Source of the DNA: Acidobacteriota bacterium
Lineage (GTDB): Bacteria; Acidobacteriota; Blastocatellia; Pyrinomonadales; Pyrinomonadaceae
Assembly: GCA_019639155.1 (NCBI GenBank)
Contig: JAHBSJ010000003.1
Coordinates: 1-64,000, forward strand
DNA length: 64,000 nucleotides
Direction of reading: 5' to 3'
Shown here one piece after another: positions 9,404-17,723 of the stretch. Position 1 is the first letter of the stretch, and each line of letters begins with the position of its first letter. A model generated the notes under the pieces. The model searched no databases, was not told the DNA's origin, and was given only the letters and a program-made list of their open reading frames with translations. The translations under genes and the position numbers were made by a program.

Positions 9404-10378
9404 CTATTTTACTACCGTAAAATCACGCACGGTCGAATTGTAGCCGCCGTTGTCAACCGGATTTCCGTCCTTGTCCAGCAGCTCCAGCGAAATGGTGTGG
9501 CGTCCCGCCGTCCAGCCGCCGAGCCAGATCGGCTGCCAGCGGTCGATGAATCGAGGTTCGCCGCCATTCACCGTGTATCTGATCTTGTATTCGCCGCCGT
9601 CGCCCGCAAGCTTGGCGTTGGTAAGCCAGAAATCGATCATTATCGGGTCGGCATCATTGCCCTTGTATTCACCCTTCGGGCGGCTGAAGGTAAGCAGCGG
9701 CTTTTTTGCATCGACAGGGCCGGCACTGCTCGGGCGCATATCCTTTCCTTCGGGCGATGGCTTGGTTTCGGCGGTCTGCGAGTTGTTGTTTGCCATCACC
9801 TGTTCTTTTTCGGCTGTCGTTGTCGGCTGTTTCGCGTCGCCTCCGCCGTTCTTGACCGTGAATTTGACCATCTGGAATGACCCTTCGTTCTTGTAGCTCT
9901 CGTGCCACGGCCGCGATGCAAATACACGCAGCACGTGCTCGCCGTCCATAACGTTTCTCAGCTCGAATTCCTGATCCAGGTTGTAATACGCCTCATAGGG
10001 CTGATTATCTAGGATAACGTGGATGTGGTTGCCCATTTTCGTCTCGTGGTCCATGTGCGGCTTGTAGCCTTTCAGGTCGCCGGAAATGTCCAGCTTCACT
10101 TTCACCGTCGAGCTGTTCACGGTCGCCCCCGCTTTTGGTTCGACGATCTTCAACACCGGCTGTGCCTGATCCTGCTCACCGCGGGCGGCCATCATTTCCT
10201 TTATTCGTTGCGGGGCTTCGACGACGCTCAGATTCTGCGGTCCGGCATTCGCATTTGCGGGTGCGGAGGCTGTATTCGACGCGGCGTTGTTCGACGCCGT
10301 CCCGCCGCAGCCCGCGATCAAAAGTGACGTTCCAAAAATTGCAACCACAAGGACAAAAACAAAAGCTGTACTTCTCAT
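9404..10378 (-). CDS. Lipoprotein with two beta-sandwich-like repeats
   Basis: No function recognised. The 324-residue protein starts with a lipoprotein signal ending in a lipobox-like LLIAGC. After a low-complexity Ala/Asn linker come two related segments (about 70-175 and 215-324), each with a P-x-A/G-D pattern and a G-E/R-H-x-L/I-S/R beta-strand end, suggesting paired Ig-like folds. A longer frame opens at GTG 10450, but the internal ATG at 10378 has a good GGAG 8 nt upstream and gives a clean signal peptide, while the longer form would overlap lipB. Envelope role inferred. Confidence 0.75.
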   Translation of the reverse strand: MRSTAFVFVLVVAIFGTSLLIAGCGGTASNNAASNTASAPANANAGPQNLSVVEAPQRIKEMMAARGEQDQAQPVLKIVEPKAGATVNSSTVKVKLDISGDLKGYKPHMDHETKMGNHIHVILDNQPYEAYYNLDQEFELRNVMDGEHVLRVFASRPWHESYKNEGSFQMVKFTVKNGGGDAKQPTTTAEKEQVMANNNSQTAETKPSPEGKDMRPSSAGPVDAKKPLLTFSRPKGEYKGNDADPIMIDFWLTNAKLAGDGGEYKIRYTVNGGEPRFIDRWQPIWLGGWTAGRHTISLELLDKDGNPVDNGGYNSTVRDFTVVK

Positions 10379-10394
10379 AAATATCTCCAATATC

Positions 10395-11069
10395 CTAGAT
10401 CGAAACGGCCGACGGCGTCTCTGTAACGACCGGGACGCTTCTGAAAACACTGCAAAAATTCACTATCAAGCGGTCTTCTACCTCGCTCATTTCCAAACTG
10501 CGGCCGAGAATACGATCCATCGACGTAACCGGCTCGCCTTCGCAGGCGATGATCCAGTTGTAATAACTCAGATCCGTGTTGACGTTCAACGCAAAACCGT
10601 GCGTCGTGACCCAGCGTTTTATGTGCACACCGATCGCCGCGACCTTTCCTTCGGTCGTGTGCACACCCGTCAGGCCTTCGATGCGAAACGCCTCGATGCC
10701 GTAGTCGCTCATCGTGCGGATCAGCACCTCTTCCAGATCGCGGACGTAGCGGTGCACATCTTCGCGGTCCGGCGACAGGTTTACGATCGGATAACCGACC
10801 ACCTGGCCGATGCCGTGATATGTGACGCGGCCGCCTCTGTTGGTTTCGAACACCTCCACGCCCAACGCTCGCAGCAGATCCGCTGTCGCAAGCACTCCGT
10901 CCGTTTTTGCACGGCGGCCGAGCGTGAACGTATGCGGATGTTCGAGCAGGAGCAGATAGTTGCGCGTCCGTTCGGCGATCACACGGGCCTCAAGCTCCTT
11001 TTGCAGTTCGAGGCCGTCGCCATAGGCAACACGGCCGAGACGGCGAACTTCGAGCGGCCTTTCACGCAT
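10395..11069 (-). CDS. lipB: Octanoyltransferase LipB
   Basis: Transfers octanoyl from acyl carrier protein to lipoyl domains, the first step of lipoate synthesis. Family motifs are present: RGGRVTYHGIGQ at 78-89, the catalytic Lys142 in GKVAAIGV, THGFALNV from about 156, and the catalytic Cys176 in IIACEG. At 224 residues it is a normal length. No lipA is seen in the window. It is divergent from the gene at 11127, leaving 57 bp for two promoters, and leads the minus-strand set. Confidence 0.95.
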   Translation of the reverse strand: MRERPLEVRRLGRVAYGDGLELQKELEARVIAERTRNYLLLLEHPHTFTLGRRAKTDGVLATADLLRALGVEVFETNRGGRVTYHGIGQVVGYPIVNLSPDREDVHRYVRDLEEVLIRTMSDYGIEAFRIEGLTGVHTTEGKVAAIGVHIKRWVTTHGFALNVNTDLSYYNWIIACEGEPVTSMDRILGRSLEMSEVEDRLIVNFCSVFRSVPVVTETPSAVSI

Positions 11070-11126
11070 CTGCTACTATGATAAGATTTTTGCGGCCGAT
11101 CTTAAAGAACGCCGCATCGCACCGAT

Positions 11127-11654
11127 ATGAACCGACCACTCATTTTACTAGCCGCTATTACAGCAATTTGCATACTTTCGCTGGACGCATCGGCACAGCG
11201 CCGTCCCGCACCGCGGCGCACGCCGACTCCGCCCGCACCGGCAACAACGGCAGCCGCAGCAGCAGAAGTGAAACTCGGAGCCGAAAAGGCATCGACGCAG
11301 ATCAAGAATGTAACCAAGTTCCTCTACACGCTTGGCGGCATAGCGAACCGCATCGAGGATCTCGACCGCGAATCCAAAACCCGCAGCCTCTCGCGTGCGG
11401 CTCTGGACGCGAATGACACCAACAAGCGAAGCGTCATCACCGCGATACGAAATCTGCGTGCGGGCATCGAGGCGCTTGAAACCGAATTTCGTACGAAGCC
11501 CGCCCTTCAGAAATATGCACTTAATTTGCAGGGGATCTCGCTGCTTGCATCAGAATGCGAACAGCTTGCAGCCGCCGGACGTTTCTCAGACGCAGGCCGG
11601 CCGCTGCTCGAACTTGTCGAAAAATTGTCGGATACGCTGGTCGCGATGCCGTGA
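11127..11654 (+). CDS. Secreted helical protein of unknown function
   Basis: Not recognised. The 175-residue product has a signal peptide (about 1-23, ending DASAQ), a Pro/Ala/Thr-rich linker (24-46) and a helical, charged domain (50-175) with no catalytic-looking motif. Probably periplasmic. It is a single-gene unit divergent from lipB, followed by a long heptad repeat rather than a clear terminator. Confidence 0.7.
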   Translation: MNRPLILLAAITAICILSLDASAQRRPAPRRTPTPPAPATTAAAAAEVKLGAEKASTQIKNVTKFLYTLGGIANRIEDLDRESKTRSLSRAALDANDTNKRSVITAIRNLRAGIEALETEFRTKPALQKYALNLQGISLLASECEQLAAAGRFSDAGRPLLELVEKLSDTLVAMP

Positions 11655-11660
11655 ATTAGA

Positions 11661-11786
11661 AGCTAGAAGACAGGAGACAGGAGACAGGAGACAGAAGGCC
11701 GAAGACGAAAGACGAAATTCGAAAACCAAAAACCAATGATCAATGATCAATGCTCAATGACAAATGATAAATGATCAATGGCTAGC
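11661..11786 (+). repeat. Long mixed heptad repeat array (about 18 x 7 bp)
   Basis: The whole gap between the stop codons of two convergent genes stays in a 7-bp register. It begins with four AGACAGG/AGACAGA units, passes through AGACGAA, ATTCGAA, AACCAAA and AACCAAT, and ends in six (GA/GC)(T/C)CAAT-like units such as GATCAAT and GATAAAT. Unit sequence drifts but unit length does not. The ATTCGAA and AACCAAA units also occur inside hemW and purL. The array reaches the stop codon of the gene at 11782. Confidence 0.9.
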
Positions 11787-12465
11787 ACGGCTTCCTCAGT
11801 TCCGGCACCTTTTTACCTTCATCACAAGGCTCAATTTCCTTTTCTCTCGCTGAAACTGCCTGTCCTGACGTCTTGATCGCGAGCTTGCCGCGGATGTAGT
11901 TCTCGACCTCTTCGAGGATGATCTCGCCATTGACAATGTTGGCTTTCTTCAGCAGGACGTCGCCGGTTTTCTCGGCCTCGTTCGGCGAGAACAGAACGTA
12001 CCACGGCGTGCCCCAGCTGCGGTTGTCGCCGACGGAGCGGCGGTAAATATAATGCTGCGATGAGGTGCGGTCCGCACGCGATTCTGATTCGATGACGGCA
12101 GGGAAAGTGATCTTTAGCTGATCCAGATTCCGTCGCATCGCCGCCGCCGGGTCATAAAGACCTATCGCGATTATTTCGAGGCCCTGCGGGCCGTATTTGT
12201 CATAGAGACTCTGCAAGATCGGAGCGTCATGCCGCCAGTTCAGGCAAAACGGAGCGTAATAAACAAGCATCACCGCCTTTTTGCCCGCGATCATCGACCG
12301 CAGTTCCGCGTTCTCGCCCGTTCTGAGATTCTTGTAGGTCCAGTTCTTGTAATTGACCTCTTTCTCCTGCATCGGGGCGGATTCGTTTTGCCCGAACGTG
12401 GGAACAAGCAGGAAAAGTACGGCGGCGGTCAGTAGAAAGGCTCTCATAATTACTCGGCTTCTCAT
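11782..12465 (-). CDS. Exported thioredoxin-fold protein lacking the second active-site Cys
   Basis: TlpA/AhpC-like domain behind a signal peptide (cleavage near residue 26). The usual CxxC is replaced by C-L-N-W (Cys74, YYAPFCLNW), so it cannot act as a standard dithiol oxidoreductase. Two extra cysteines sit in the C-terminal tail (214 and 227, the last residue) and could substitute as resolving residues. A cis-Pro is visible in WGTPWYV. An alternative ATG at 12447 gives a shorter n-region. Substrate unknown. The closest functional idea is a peroxiredoxin-like or thiol-trapping protein in the periplasm. Confidence 0.75.
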   Translation of the reverse strand: MRSRVIMRAFLLTAAVLFLLVPTFGQNESAPMQEKEVNYKNWTYKNLRTGENAELRSMIAGKKAVMLVYYAPFCLNWRHDAPILQSLYDKYGPQGLEIIAIGLYDPAAAMRRNLDQLKITFPAVIESESRADRTSSQHYIYRRSVGDNRSWGTPWYVLFSPNEAEKTGDVLLKKANIVNGEIILEEVENYIRGKLAIKTSGQAVSAREKEIEPCDEGKKVPELRKPC

Positions 12466-12504
12466 GCCAAAGATTATCCGCTTAGATGCGCTTTTACAAG
12501 CAAT

Positions 12505-13014
12505 TTATGCCTGAATTTCGCGGCCGCGTCCACGCATCCGTTTTGTCCAATACACGACGTTCAAATAGATGCCCGAAAGTGCCGACAACGCCGTGATCGC
12601 CGAAAAGATCAGCAGCAGCGTTACCTGCCATTTGCCGGCGAAGAAATAGAAATGGGCCTCGCGGAAAAAGCGCGTTTTCAGCGATGGCGGTTTTGAAAAT
12701 GCCGCGGTACCCGTCTCTGCATCAATGAATATCGACTCCGCACCGAGCCCGCCGATCGCCTGATATTGCGGCCTGCCGTCCTTCATCAGCAGCGTCAATG
12801 CCGTTGTCGGCAGCTGACGGCCTGCAAGCTCGTTCGCACTTGCCATCGCCGCCGCGGGTGAAACGGCAACCCGCGATGCGTCGATATTTTCGATGACGCC
12901 GCCTTCGATCGTATTCGGCAGAGCATACAGAAAACCGCTCACCGCCCACGCAAGCACCGGCACCGCTGCCAAAGCCCCCAATATCAAATGAAGTTTGTAC
13001 ACCAGAATTCGCAT
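12505..13014 (-). CDS. PepSY-type membrane protein
   Basis: Two membrane helices (about residues 8-32 and 132-155) flank an extracytoplasmic region with PepSY-like features; the C-terminal helix resembles the PepSY-associated TM segment found in iron-regulated membrane proteins. At 169 residues it is a minimal version, shorter than the multi-helix family members. The frame could open at 13050, but those codons lie in the ATCTGTGG repeat, so the ATG at 13014 is preferred. Function not known. A role near metal or redox proteins in the envelope is only a guess. Confidence 0.65.
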   Translation of the reverse strand: MRILVYKLHLILGALAAVPVLAWAVSGFLYALPNTIEGGVIENIDASRVAVSPAAAMASANELAGRQLPTTALTLLMKDGRPQYQAIGGLGAESIFIDAETGTAAFSKPPSLKTRFFREAHFYFFAGKWQVTLLLIFSAITALSALSGIYLNVVYWTKRMRGRGREIQA

Positions 13015-13038
13015 AGTTCGATTTACGACAAGATTATC

Positions 13039-13068
13039 ATCTGTGGCCATCTGTGGTAATCTGTTGTT
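13039..13068 (+). repeat. Decamer repeat ATCTGTGGNN x 3 next to a start codon
   Basis: Units ATCTGTGGCC, ATCTGTGGTA and ATCTGTTGTT end 6 nt before the ATG at 13075. The same decamer family is found at 35027-35056, again just ahead of a start codon. The unit has no purine-rich Shine-Dalgarno. Confidence 0.8.
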
Positions 13069-13074
13069 CGAAAT

Positions 13075-13500
13075 ATGAGCCGACCGACCGTTACAGACAT
13101 CTTCAAGCGTGCCGTTGCTATCCGCGAGACGAACCCGAATGCGGATTATTCCGCCGTAAAGTCGCAGCTTTTGAGCGAGTTTTCAGGCAATCAGTTCCCC
13201 GAGACGGCGTTCCTGACCATTCCGGAATACGACAACATCGCGCCCGAAGAAGACTGGACCGCCGGATTGCCCGTAACGCTCCGCGGCATTCAGAACGAGG
13301 ACTGGAACGACGTCATCCACGGCGTGATCATCAGCCTCGAACAGGTCGAAAATTATCCCAAACAGTCCGGCCGCGAGGACGACCCCGCGAAGGAATGGCG
13401 AAACCGCGACCGCGGCATCGCCGGTGCTGAAGAAAAGAACCTCGAAAAATGGATGCCCGAAGAGCTGATGGCGCTCGCCAAACGCAGTTCGAGATCCTAG
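13075..13500 (+). CDS. Small soluble protein of unknown function
   Basis: Not recognised. 141 residues, no signal peptide, acidic, with a helical N-terminus (TDIFKRAVAIRETNPNADYSAV) and a charged C-terminus containing AKEWRNRDRG. Coding character (third-position GC, no internal stops) matches its neighbours. The stop overlaps the last 4 nt of the convergent MBL-fold gene. The start is preceded by the decamer repeat instead of a ribosome binding site. Confidence 0.6.
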   Translation: MSRPTVTDIFKRAVAIRETNPNADYSAVKSQLLSEFSGNQFPETAFLTIPEYDNIAPEEDWTAGLPVTLRGIQNEDWNDVIHGVIISLEQVENYPKQSGREDDPAKEWRNRDRGIAGAEEKNLEKWMPEELMALAKRSSRS

Positions 13501-14255
13501 ACGACCAAACCGTCCGTTGCCTCGACGACCTCGCACGGCGGATCGAATCTCGCCACTTCTTCCTGAAGATCGACCTTGTCCCATTCCGGATAAAAGTGCG
13601 TCAGCATTGCGCGTTTCGGCTTTGCTTTGCGGATGATATACATCGCCTCGGCCAGGTCGAGATGTTTTTCGGCGGGCTTATCGGCGGGGAACGAGCATTC
13701 CAAAATGAACAGATCGCAGAGCCTGGCAAATGCCGCAAGTTCGAGCGTAAATCCCGTATCAGCAGAATATACGAGGGTCGTCTCGTCGCTGTCGCGGACG
13801 TGAATTGCGAGGCTTTCGGGCGTGTGCGGCGTCTTTAGCGCAACGGCGATCATTCCCCCGATCTCAAAGGGTTCCTGCGGCTCGACTTCAATTATCTCAA
13901 CCGGAAATGGCTGTTTGAGCAGCTTGTAATCACGCACGGCGTCGAAGCGTTCGATCAGCCCTTTCAGCCCGACAGGCCCGACGATCTGCAGCGGTCTTGA
14001 ACGATCACGCATCTCTGCGGCGTGCTTCGTCCCCGCAAGAAACGCCGGCAGCCCGCCGACGTGGTCCAGATGAAAATGCGATATCCAGACAGCGTCAAGC
14101 TCGGGCCAGTTCAACCCTGCCGCGGCCATTCGCGTCGCTATCGACCCCGAACAATCGATCAGAATTGTCCCGCCGTTCGCCTCGACAAAATAGCCCGAAC
14201 TCGCACGTTTCGGGTGCGGAACGGAGGTGCCGGAGCCGAGAACCGTCAGCTTCAT
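13497..14255 (-). CDS. MBL-fold metal-dependent hydrolase, RNase Z-like
   Basis: Metallo-beta-lactamase fold with the zinc motif HFHLDH (His60, His62, Asp64, His65), an N-terminal GSGTSVPHPKRASS as in RNase Z/ElaC-type and arylsulfatase-like proteins, a later Asp in YSADTG and a C-terminal His in LTHFYPEW. At 252 residues it is shorter than tRNase Z and lacks a clear flexible arm, so a phosphodiesterase or hydrolase of unknown substrate is more likely than tRNA 3' processing. Divergent from bshB1, with 38 bp between. Confidence 0.85.
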   Translation of the reverse strand: MKLTVLGSGTSVPHPKRASSGYFVEANGGTILIDCSGSIATRMAAAGLNWPELDAVWISHFHLDHVGGLPAFLAGTKHAAEMRDRSRPLQIVGPVGLKGLIERFDAVRDYKLLKQPFPVEIIEVEPQEPFEIGGMIAVALKTPHTPESLAIHVRDSDETTLVYSADTGFTLELAAFARLCDLFILECSFPADKPAEKHLDLAEAMYIIRKAKPKRAMLTHFYPEWDKVDLQEEVARFDPPCEVVEATDGLVV

Positions 14256-14293
14256 ACGGCAATGATAGCATTAGTGTGTGGTAAATTATTCGA

Positions 14294-15028
14294 ATGACCG
14301 AGGTTGATGTTCTCGCCGTTTTTGCTCACCCCGACGACCTCGAATTGTCCGTCGGCGGCACGATGCTGAAATTGAATAGCCTCGGCTATCGTACCGGTGC
14401 TCTCGACGTGACCCGCGGCGAAATGGGTACACGCGGAACTGTCGAAGGCCGTGCCGAAGAGGCGAAACGGGCCGCGGAAATTCTGCAGCTTGATATACGC
14501 GAGAATCTCGGGCTTCGCGACGGCCATGTTTTCATCGACGAAGAAAGCCGCATAGCGATGACGCGTGCATTCCGCCGCCACAAACCGCGGCTGGTCATCA
14601 CGCATCAGATCGGCGATTCGCACCCCGACCACAACAACATCGCCCAGCTTGTGCGGGAATGTTCGCGGCTGTGCGCGATGCGCAATTTCGACGCCGAAAC
14701 CGGCGAAGAGCGCATCAAACCGCCGATCGTCGCACACAACGTTTTCTCGCGTACCGTTCAGCCGTCGTTCATCGTCGATATCTCGGAGCACCTTGACGGT
14801 AAAATTGCCGCCATCCGCGCTCATTCGTCGCAGTTCTATGACCCCGATTCCAACGAGCCGGAAACGATGCTGACCGGCGAGACATATATTGACGAGATAG
14901 AATATCGCTCGCGATACTACGGGTCGCTGATCGGTGCCGCTGCCGGTGAGCCGTTCTTTATACGCGAAGCCTTGAATGTCGAAGATCCATTTGCGTTGCT
15001 TACACGTTCGATGAATTTGTATTCCTGA
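14294..15028 (+). CDS. bshB1: N-acetylglucosaminyl-malate deacetylase BshB1 (LmbE/PIG-L family)
   Basis: Zinc-dependent deacetylase of bacillithiol synthesis, converting GlcNAc-malate to GlcN-malate. The LmbE motif AHPDD (His12, Asp14, Asp15) and the second motif SHPDHNN (His110, Asp112, His113) are intact. The stretch LDVTRGEMGTRGT is characteristic of BshB1 rather than of other PIG-L enzymes. 244 residues. bshA and bshC are not in the window, so the low-molecular-weight thiol is inferred. The next gene starts 1 nt after its stop. Confidence 0.88.
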   Translation: MTEVDVLAVFAHPDDLELSVGGTMLKLNSLGYRTGALDVTRGEMGTRGTVEGRAEEAKRAAEILQLDIRENLGLRDGHVFIDEESRIAMTRAFRRHKPRLVITHQIGDSHPDHNNIAQLVRECSRLCAMRNFDAETGEERIKPPIVAHNVFSRTVQPSFIVDISEHLDGKIAAIRAHSSQFYDPDSNEPETMLTGETYIDEIEYRSRYYGSLIGAAAGEPFFIREALNVEDPFALLTRSMNLYS

Positions 15029-15029
15029 G

Positions 15030-15857
15030 ATGACCGCCGTTGCACCCGAAGAGATCGAACTGCAGAAAAAACAGCGCGTGCTGGAGCGGCTGAAGGACCG
15101 CCTTGCCGACCGCGAAGAGGACATGGCCGATCTGCGTGCCGATATGGAGCAGTTCGAGGCGAAATACACGATGGAGGTCGCACGGCTTTACGCCGAATTT
15201 GACGAGATCGAGGCGCAGATCGCCGAGGAGGAGTTCAAACTCGTCCCCGACGATGAAGAAATAAAGAAACGTGCGGAAGAGCTTCGACGGCGTGCCGAAG
15301 AATCCGCCGCTCGCGCCGCAGAAGACGCTGAAAGGGCAAACTTTCGCCACGATCCGACGCCGGAGGCGAAAAAGGCTTATCACGAACTCGCACGCGCGAT
15401 CCACCCCGACCTTGCCCTCGACGCTGACGAAAAGGAAAAACGCCACGTGATGATGGCCGAGCTGAACGACGCCTATTCACGCGGCGACCAGAAAAAGCTG
15501 AACAAGCTCGTCGCCGATATCCGTCAGAGCCCCGAAATGGTGCGCGGCGATTCCGTCGGCGATGAATTGATCCGCACGATCAGGATGATATATCAGGCGA
15601 ATCAGCGGCTGCGCGAACTCGCCGCCGAAGAGGCAGATGTGACGGCATCTGAGCTTTACGGGCTAAAACAGAATGTCGATCGCGAAATGGCCGAAGGCCG
15701 CGACATCCTGTCGCAAATGGCAAATCGCACACAGGTGCACATCAAGAAATCCGAGCGGCGGCTGGCGAATTTGCGTCAGGTGAACGAGGCCCAGGAAGAA
15801 TATGTCCGCGAACGTTTTGGCATGGACGTAGAGGATTTCAGGCAGAAAAAGCAGTAA
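15030..15857 (+). CDS. Coiled-coil protein with a J-domain-like HPD segment
   Basis: 275 residues. A long coiled coil (about 7-108, E/R/L/A-rich) leads into KAYHELARAIHPDLA, with the HPD triad at 125-127 and helices either side as in a DnaJ J-domain, then another helical region to the end. The J-like part may dock on DnaK. The order (coil first, J in the middle) and the absence of G/F or zinc regions set it apart from DnaJ itself. Placed between bshB1 and the potassium channel with only 1 and 7 nt gaps, so the three are probably co-transcribed. Confidence 0.7.
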   Translation: MTAVAPEEIELQKKQRVLERLKDRLADREEDMADLRADMEQFEAKYTMEVARLYAEFDEIEAQIAEEEFKLVPDDEEIKKRAEELRRRAEESAARAAEDAERANFRHDPTPEAKKAYHELARAIHPDLALDADEKEKRHVMMAELNDAYSRGDQKKLNKLVADIRQSPEMVRGDSVGDELIRTIRMIYQANQRLRELAAEEADVTASELYGLKQNVDREMAEGRDILSQMANRTQVHIKKSERRLANLRQVNEAQEEYVRERFGMDVEDFRQKKQ

Positions 15858-15864
15858 GAAGCGA

Positions 15865-17562
15865 ATGAAGTTTCTATCCAGCCAGGTCACTTATCTTTTG
15901 AGCCGTGCCGAAAATCGGCAGAACATCGCCGCGCTTGCGAAATATCTCGCATTTCTGATCGGCGTCATCGTTCTTTTCACCATACTTTTTCATTTTTTGA
16001 TGATCTACGAAGGCCAGGAACACAGCTGGCTTTCGGGGTTGTATTGGGTGCTGGTGGTGATGTCCACGCTCGGTTTCGGCGACATCACTTTCTCGACGGA
16101 CCTTGGGCGTGCGTTCAGTGTTCTCGTTCTGCTTTCGGGTGTAGTGCTGCTGCTGATAATGCTGCCGTTCACGTTCATACGGTTCTTTTACGCACCGTGG
16201 CTCGAGGCTCAGCTGCACACGCGAACGCCGCGAGAGGTTCCTGAGGGAACGAGTGGCCACGTGATCATCTGCGGATACGAATCCATCGCCCCGAATCTGA
16301 TCAAACGATTGAAGCAGGAAGGCATTCGCTATTTTGTTGTCGAATCGGACCCTGCACGTGCCGCCCAGATGCTGCAGGACGGCATCACGGTAATTCAGGG
16401 CGAGGTGGACAGCCGAAACGCCTACGAGCGAATGAATGTCCGAAAGGCCGCGCTTGTTTTCGCCAATCGCGACGACGCCACGAATACCAACATCACGCTG
16501 ACGGTCCGAGAAGCGGCTCCTGATGTTGTCGTTGCAGCGACGGCGACCGACCCTGATTCGATCGATATCTTGGAGCTGACAGGTGCAACGCATGTGCTGC
16601 CGCTCAAACAGCGGCTCGGCGAATATCTTGCAAACCGCATCAGCGTCGGCGACGTTCGCACGCACGAGATCGGCACGTTCGGCAAATGGGTGGTCGTCGA
16701 GTTCACGGTTCACAACACCAGCCTCGAGAACAAGCTGATCCGCGAAACGGGCCTCCGCGAAAAGGCAGGCGTTAGCATAATCGGCATCTGGCGGCGTGGA
16801 ATGCTGGTTGCCGCGGATCCTGACGACCGCTTGGCGGAATTTGACGTGCCGCTCGCCGTCGGAACGCGTGAACAGATCGCCGAACTTGAAAAGCTGCTCA
16901 AGCTCGAAAAACCGACGTCGCATTCGGTGTTGATCCTCGGCGGCGGCAAGGTCGGCCGTGCCGCGGCCATTGCATTGAAAGAGAAAGGCCTTACCGTCTA
17001 TATGGTCGAACGAGAAAAGAACCGCTGCGACTCCATACGGCCCTACCTCGACAGGCTGACCATCGGCGACGCCGCCGACCGCGACACACTGATGACAGGC
17101 GGCCTGATGGAATCATCACTTGTACTGTTGACGACCAACGACGACGCCGTAAATATCTATCTTTCGATCTACTGCCGGCGGCTCAATCCCGACGTCCGCA
17201 TCATCAGTCGTGTCGAATACGTCCGCAACGTCGAGGCGATACATCGTGCCGGTGCTGATTTTGTCTTGAGCTATGCCCCGCTCGGTGCCGAATCCGTGAT
17301 GTCGATCCTGCAGGGCCGTCCTCCGATGATAATGGGCGAAGGCGTTGAGCTTTTTGTTCAAAAGGTGCCCGATAAGCTCGTCGGCAAAACCCTTGCAGCT
17401 AGCGGAATCGGATCAAAGACGGGCCTGATCGTACTCGCCGTCGAGAATAACGGCGACACAAATGCGAACCCGACGCCGGAGACCGTTCTTCCCGCCGGAG
17501 CAAAGCTCGACCTGCTGGGCACGTCCGAGCAAATGCAGGCGTTTGAGAAGGTGTTCGAATAA
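15865..17562 (+). CDS. Two-TM potassium channel with tandem RCK (TrkA) domains
   Basis: Ion channel of the GsuK/MthK architecture: TM helix (about 27-47), pore loop with selectivity filter TLGFGD (68-73), second TM helix (about 83-105), then two full RCK units, each with a TrkA-N Rossmann fold (HVIICGYESIAPN near 131 and HSVLILGGGKVGRAA near 352) and a TrkA-C domain. At 565 residues this is longer than channels with one RCK, so a single chain carries two RCK domains and a tetramer would form the eight-RCK gating ring on its own. Ligand unknown; NAD or Ca2+ would be family precedents. Confidence 0.92.
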   Translation: MKFLSSQVTYLLSRAENRQNIAALAKYLAFLIGVIVLFTILFHFLMIYEGQEHSWLSGLYWVLVVMSTLGFGDITFSTDLGRAFSVLVLLSGVVLLLIMLPFTFIRFFYAPWLEAQLHTRTPREVPEGTSGHVIICGYESIAPNLIKRLKQEGIRYFVVESDPARAAQMLQDGITVIQGEVDSRNAYERMNVRKAALVFANRDDATNTNITLTVREAAPDVVVAATATDPDSIDILELTGATHVLPLKQRLGEYLANRISVGDVRTHEIGTFGKWVVVEFTVHNTSLENKLIRETGLREKAGVSIIGIWRRGMLVAADPDDRLAEFDVPLAVGTREQIAELEKLLKLEKPTSHSVLILGGGKVGRAAAIALKEKGLTVYMVEREKNRCDSIRPYLDRLTIGDAADRDTLMTGGLMESSLVLLTTNDDAVNIYLSIYCRRLNPDVRIISRVEYVRNVEAIHRAGADFVLSYAPLGAESVMSILQGRPPMIMGEGVELFVQKVPDKLVGKTLAASGIGSKTGLIVLAVENNGDTNANPTPETVLPAGAKLDLLGTSEQMQAFEKVFE

Positions 17563-17599
17563 AAAAGTATTGACTCACATTACTAAAATGTGAAAACAT

Positions 17600-17723
17600 A
17601 GGCGGCAATCGGGGAGAGGCGGGCATTTTTGTAACGAGACAAGGTTCCGTGGACCTCACGCCTCCCGGCGTGAACCGCGGGATAAGGGGGAAACGGTGTG
17701 GGAGACGTTTCCCCCGCTTTTTT
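17600..17723 (+). ncRNA. Candidate structured intergenic RNA or long 3' UTR
   Basis: Between the channel gene and a convergent oxidoreductase lies an unusually structured 160-bp gap. It contains a tight hairpin CACGCC-TCCC-GGCGTG (17657-17672), flanked by GGTT/AACC that could extend it with a bulge, then a perfect 10-bp terminator (17686-17723). TTGACT occurs at 17570-17575 and TAAAAT at 17584-17589, but their spacing (8 nt) is wrong for one promoter. It may be a small RNA or the processed 3' end of the channel mRNA. I recognise no known RNA family. Confidence 0.4.
17686..17723 (+). terminator. Strong Rho-independent terminator
   Basis: Perfect stem GGGGGAAACG/CGTTTCCCCC with a 10-nt loop and a GCTTTTTT tail. 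It ends on the last bases of the convergent gene's stop codon. It serves the plus strand (channel operon or the candidate RNA). Confidence 0.9.

Noticed and set aside
10287..11081. 264-codon plus-strand open frame opposite lipB
   Set aside because: Antisense to a clear LipB with catalytic Lys and Cys.
11661..11786. CRISPR array
   Set aside because: Units are 7 bp and contiguous; there are no spacers, no direct repeats of 25-40 bp and no cas genes.
17570..17589. TTGACT/TAAAAT as a promoter for the candidate RNA
   Set aside because: The two elements are only 8 nt apart, which does not fit any sigma70 spacing; no other -10 lies at 16-18 nt.
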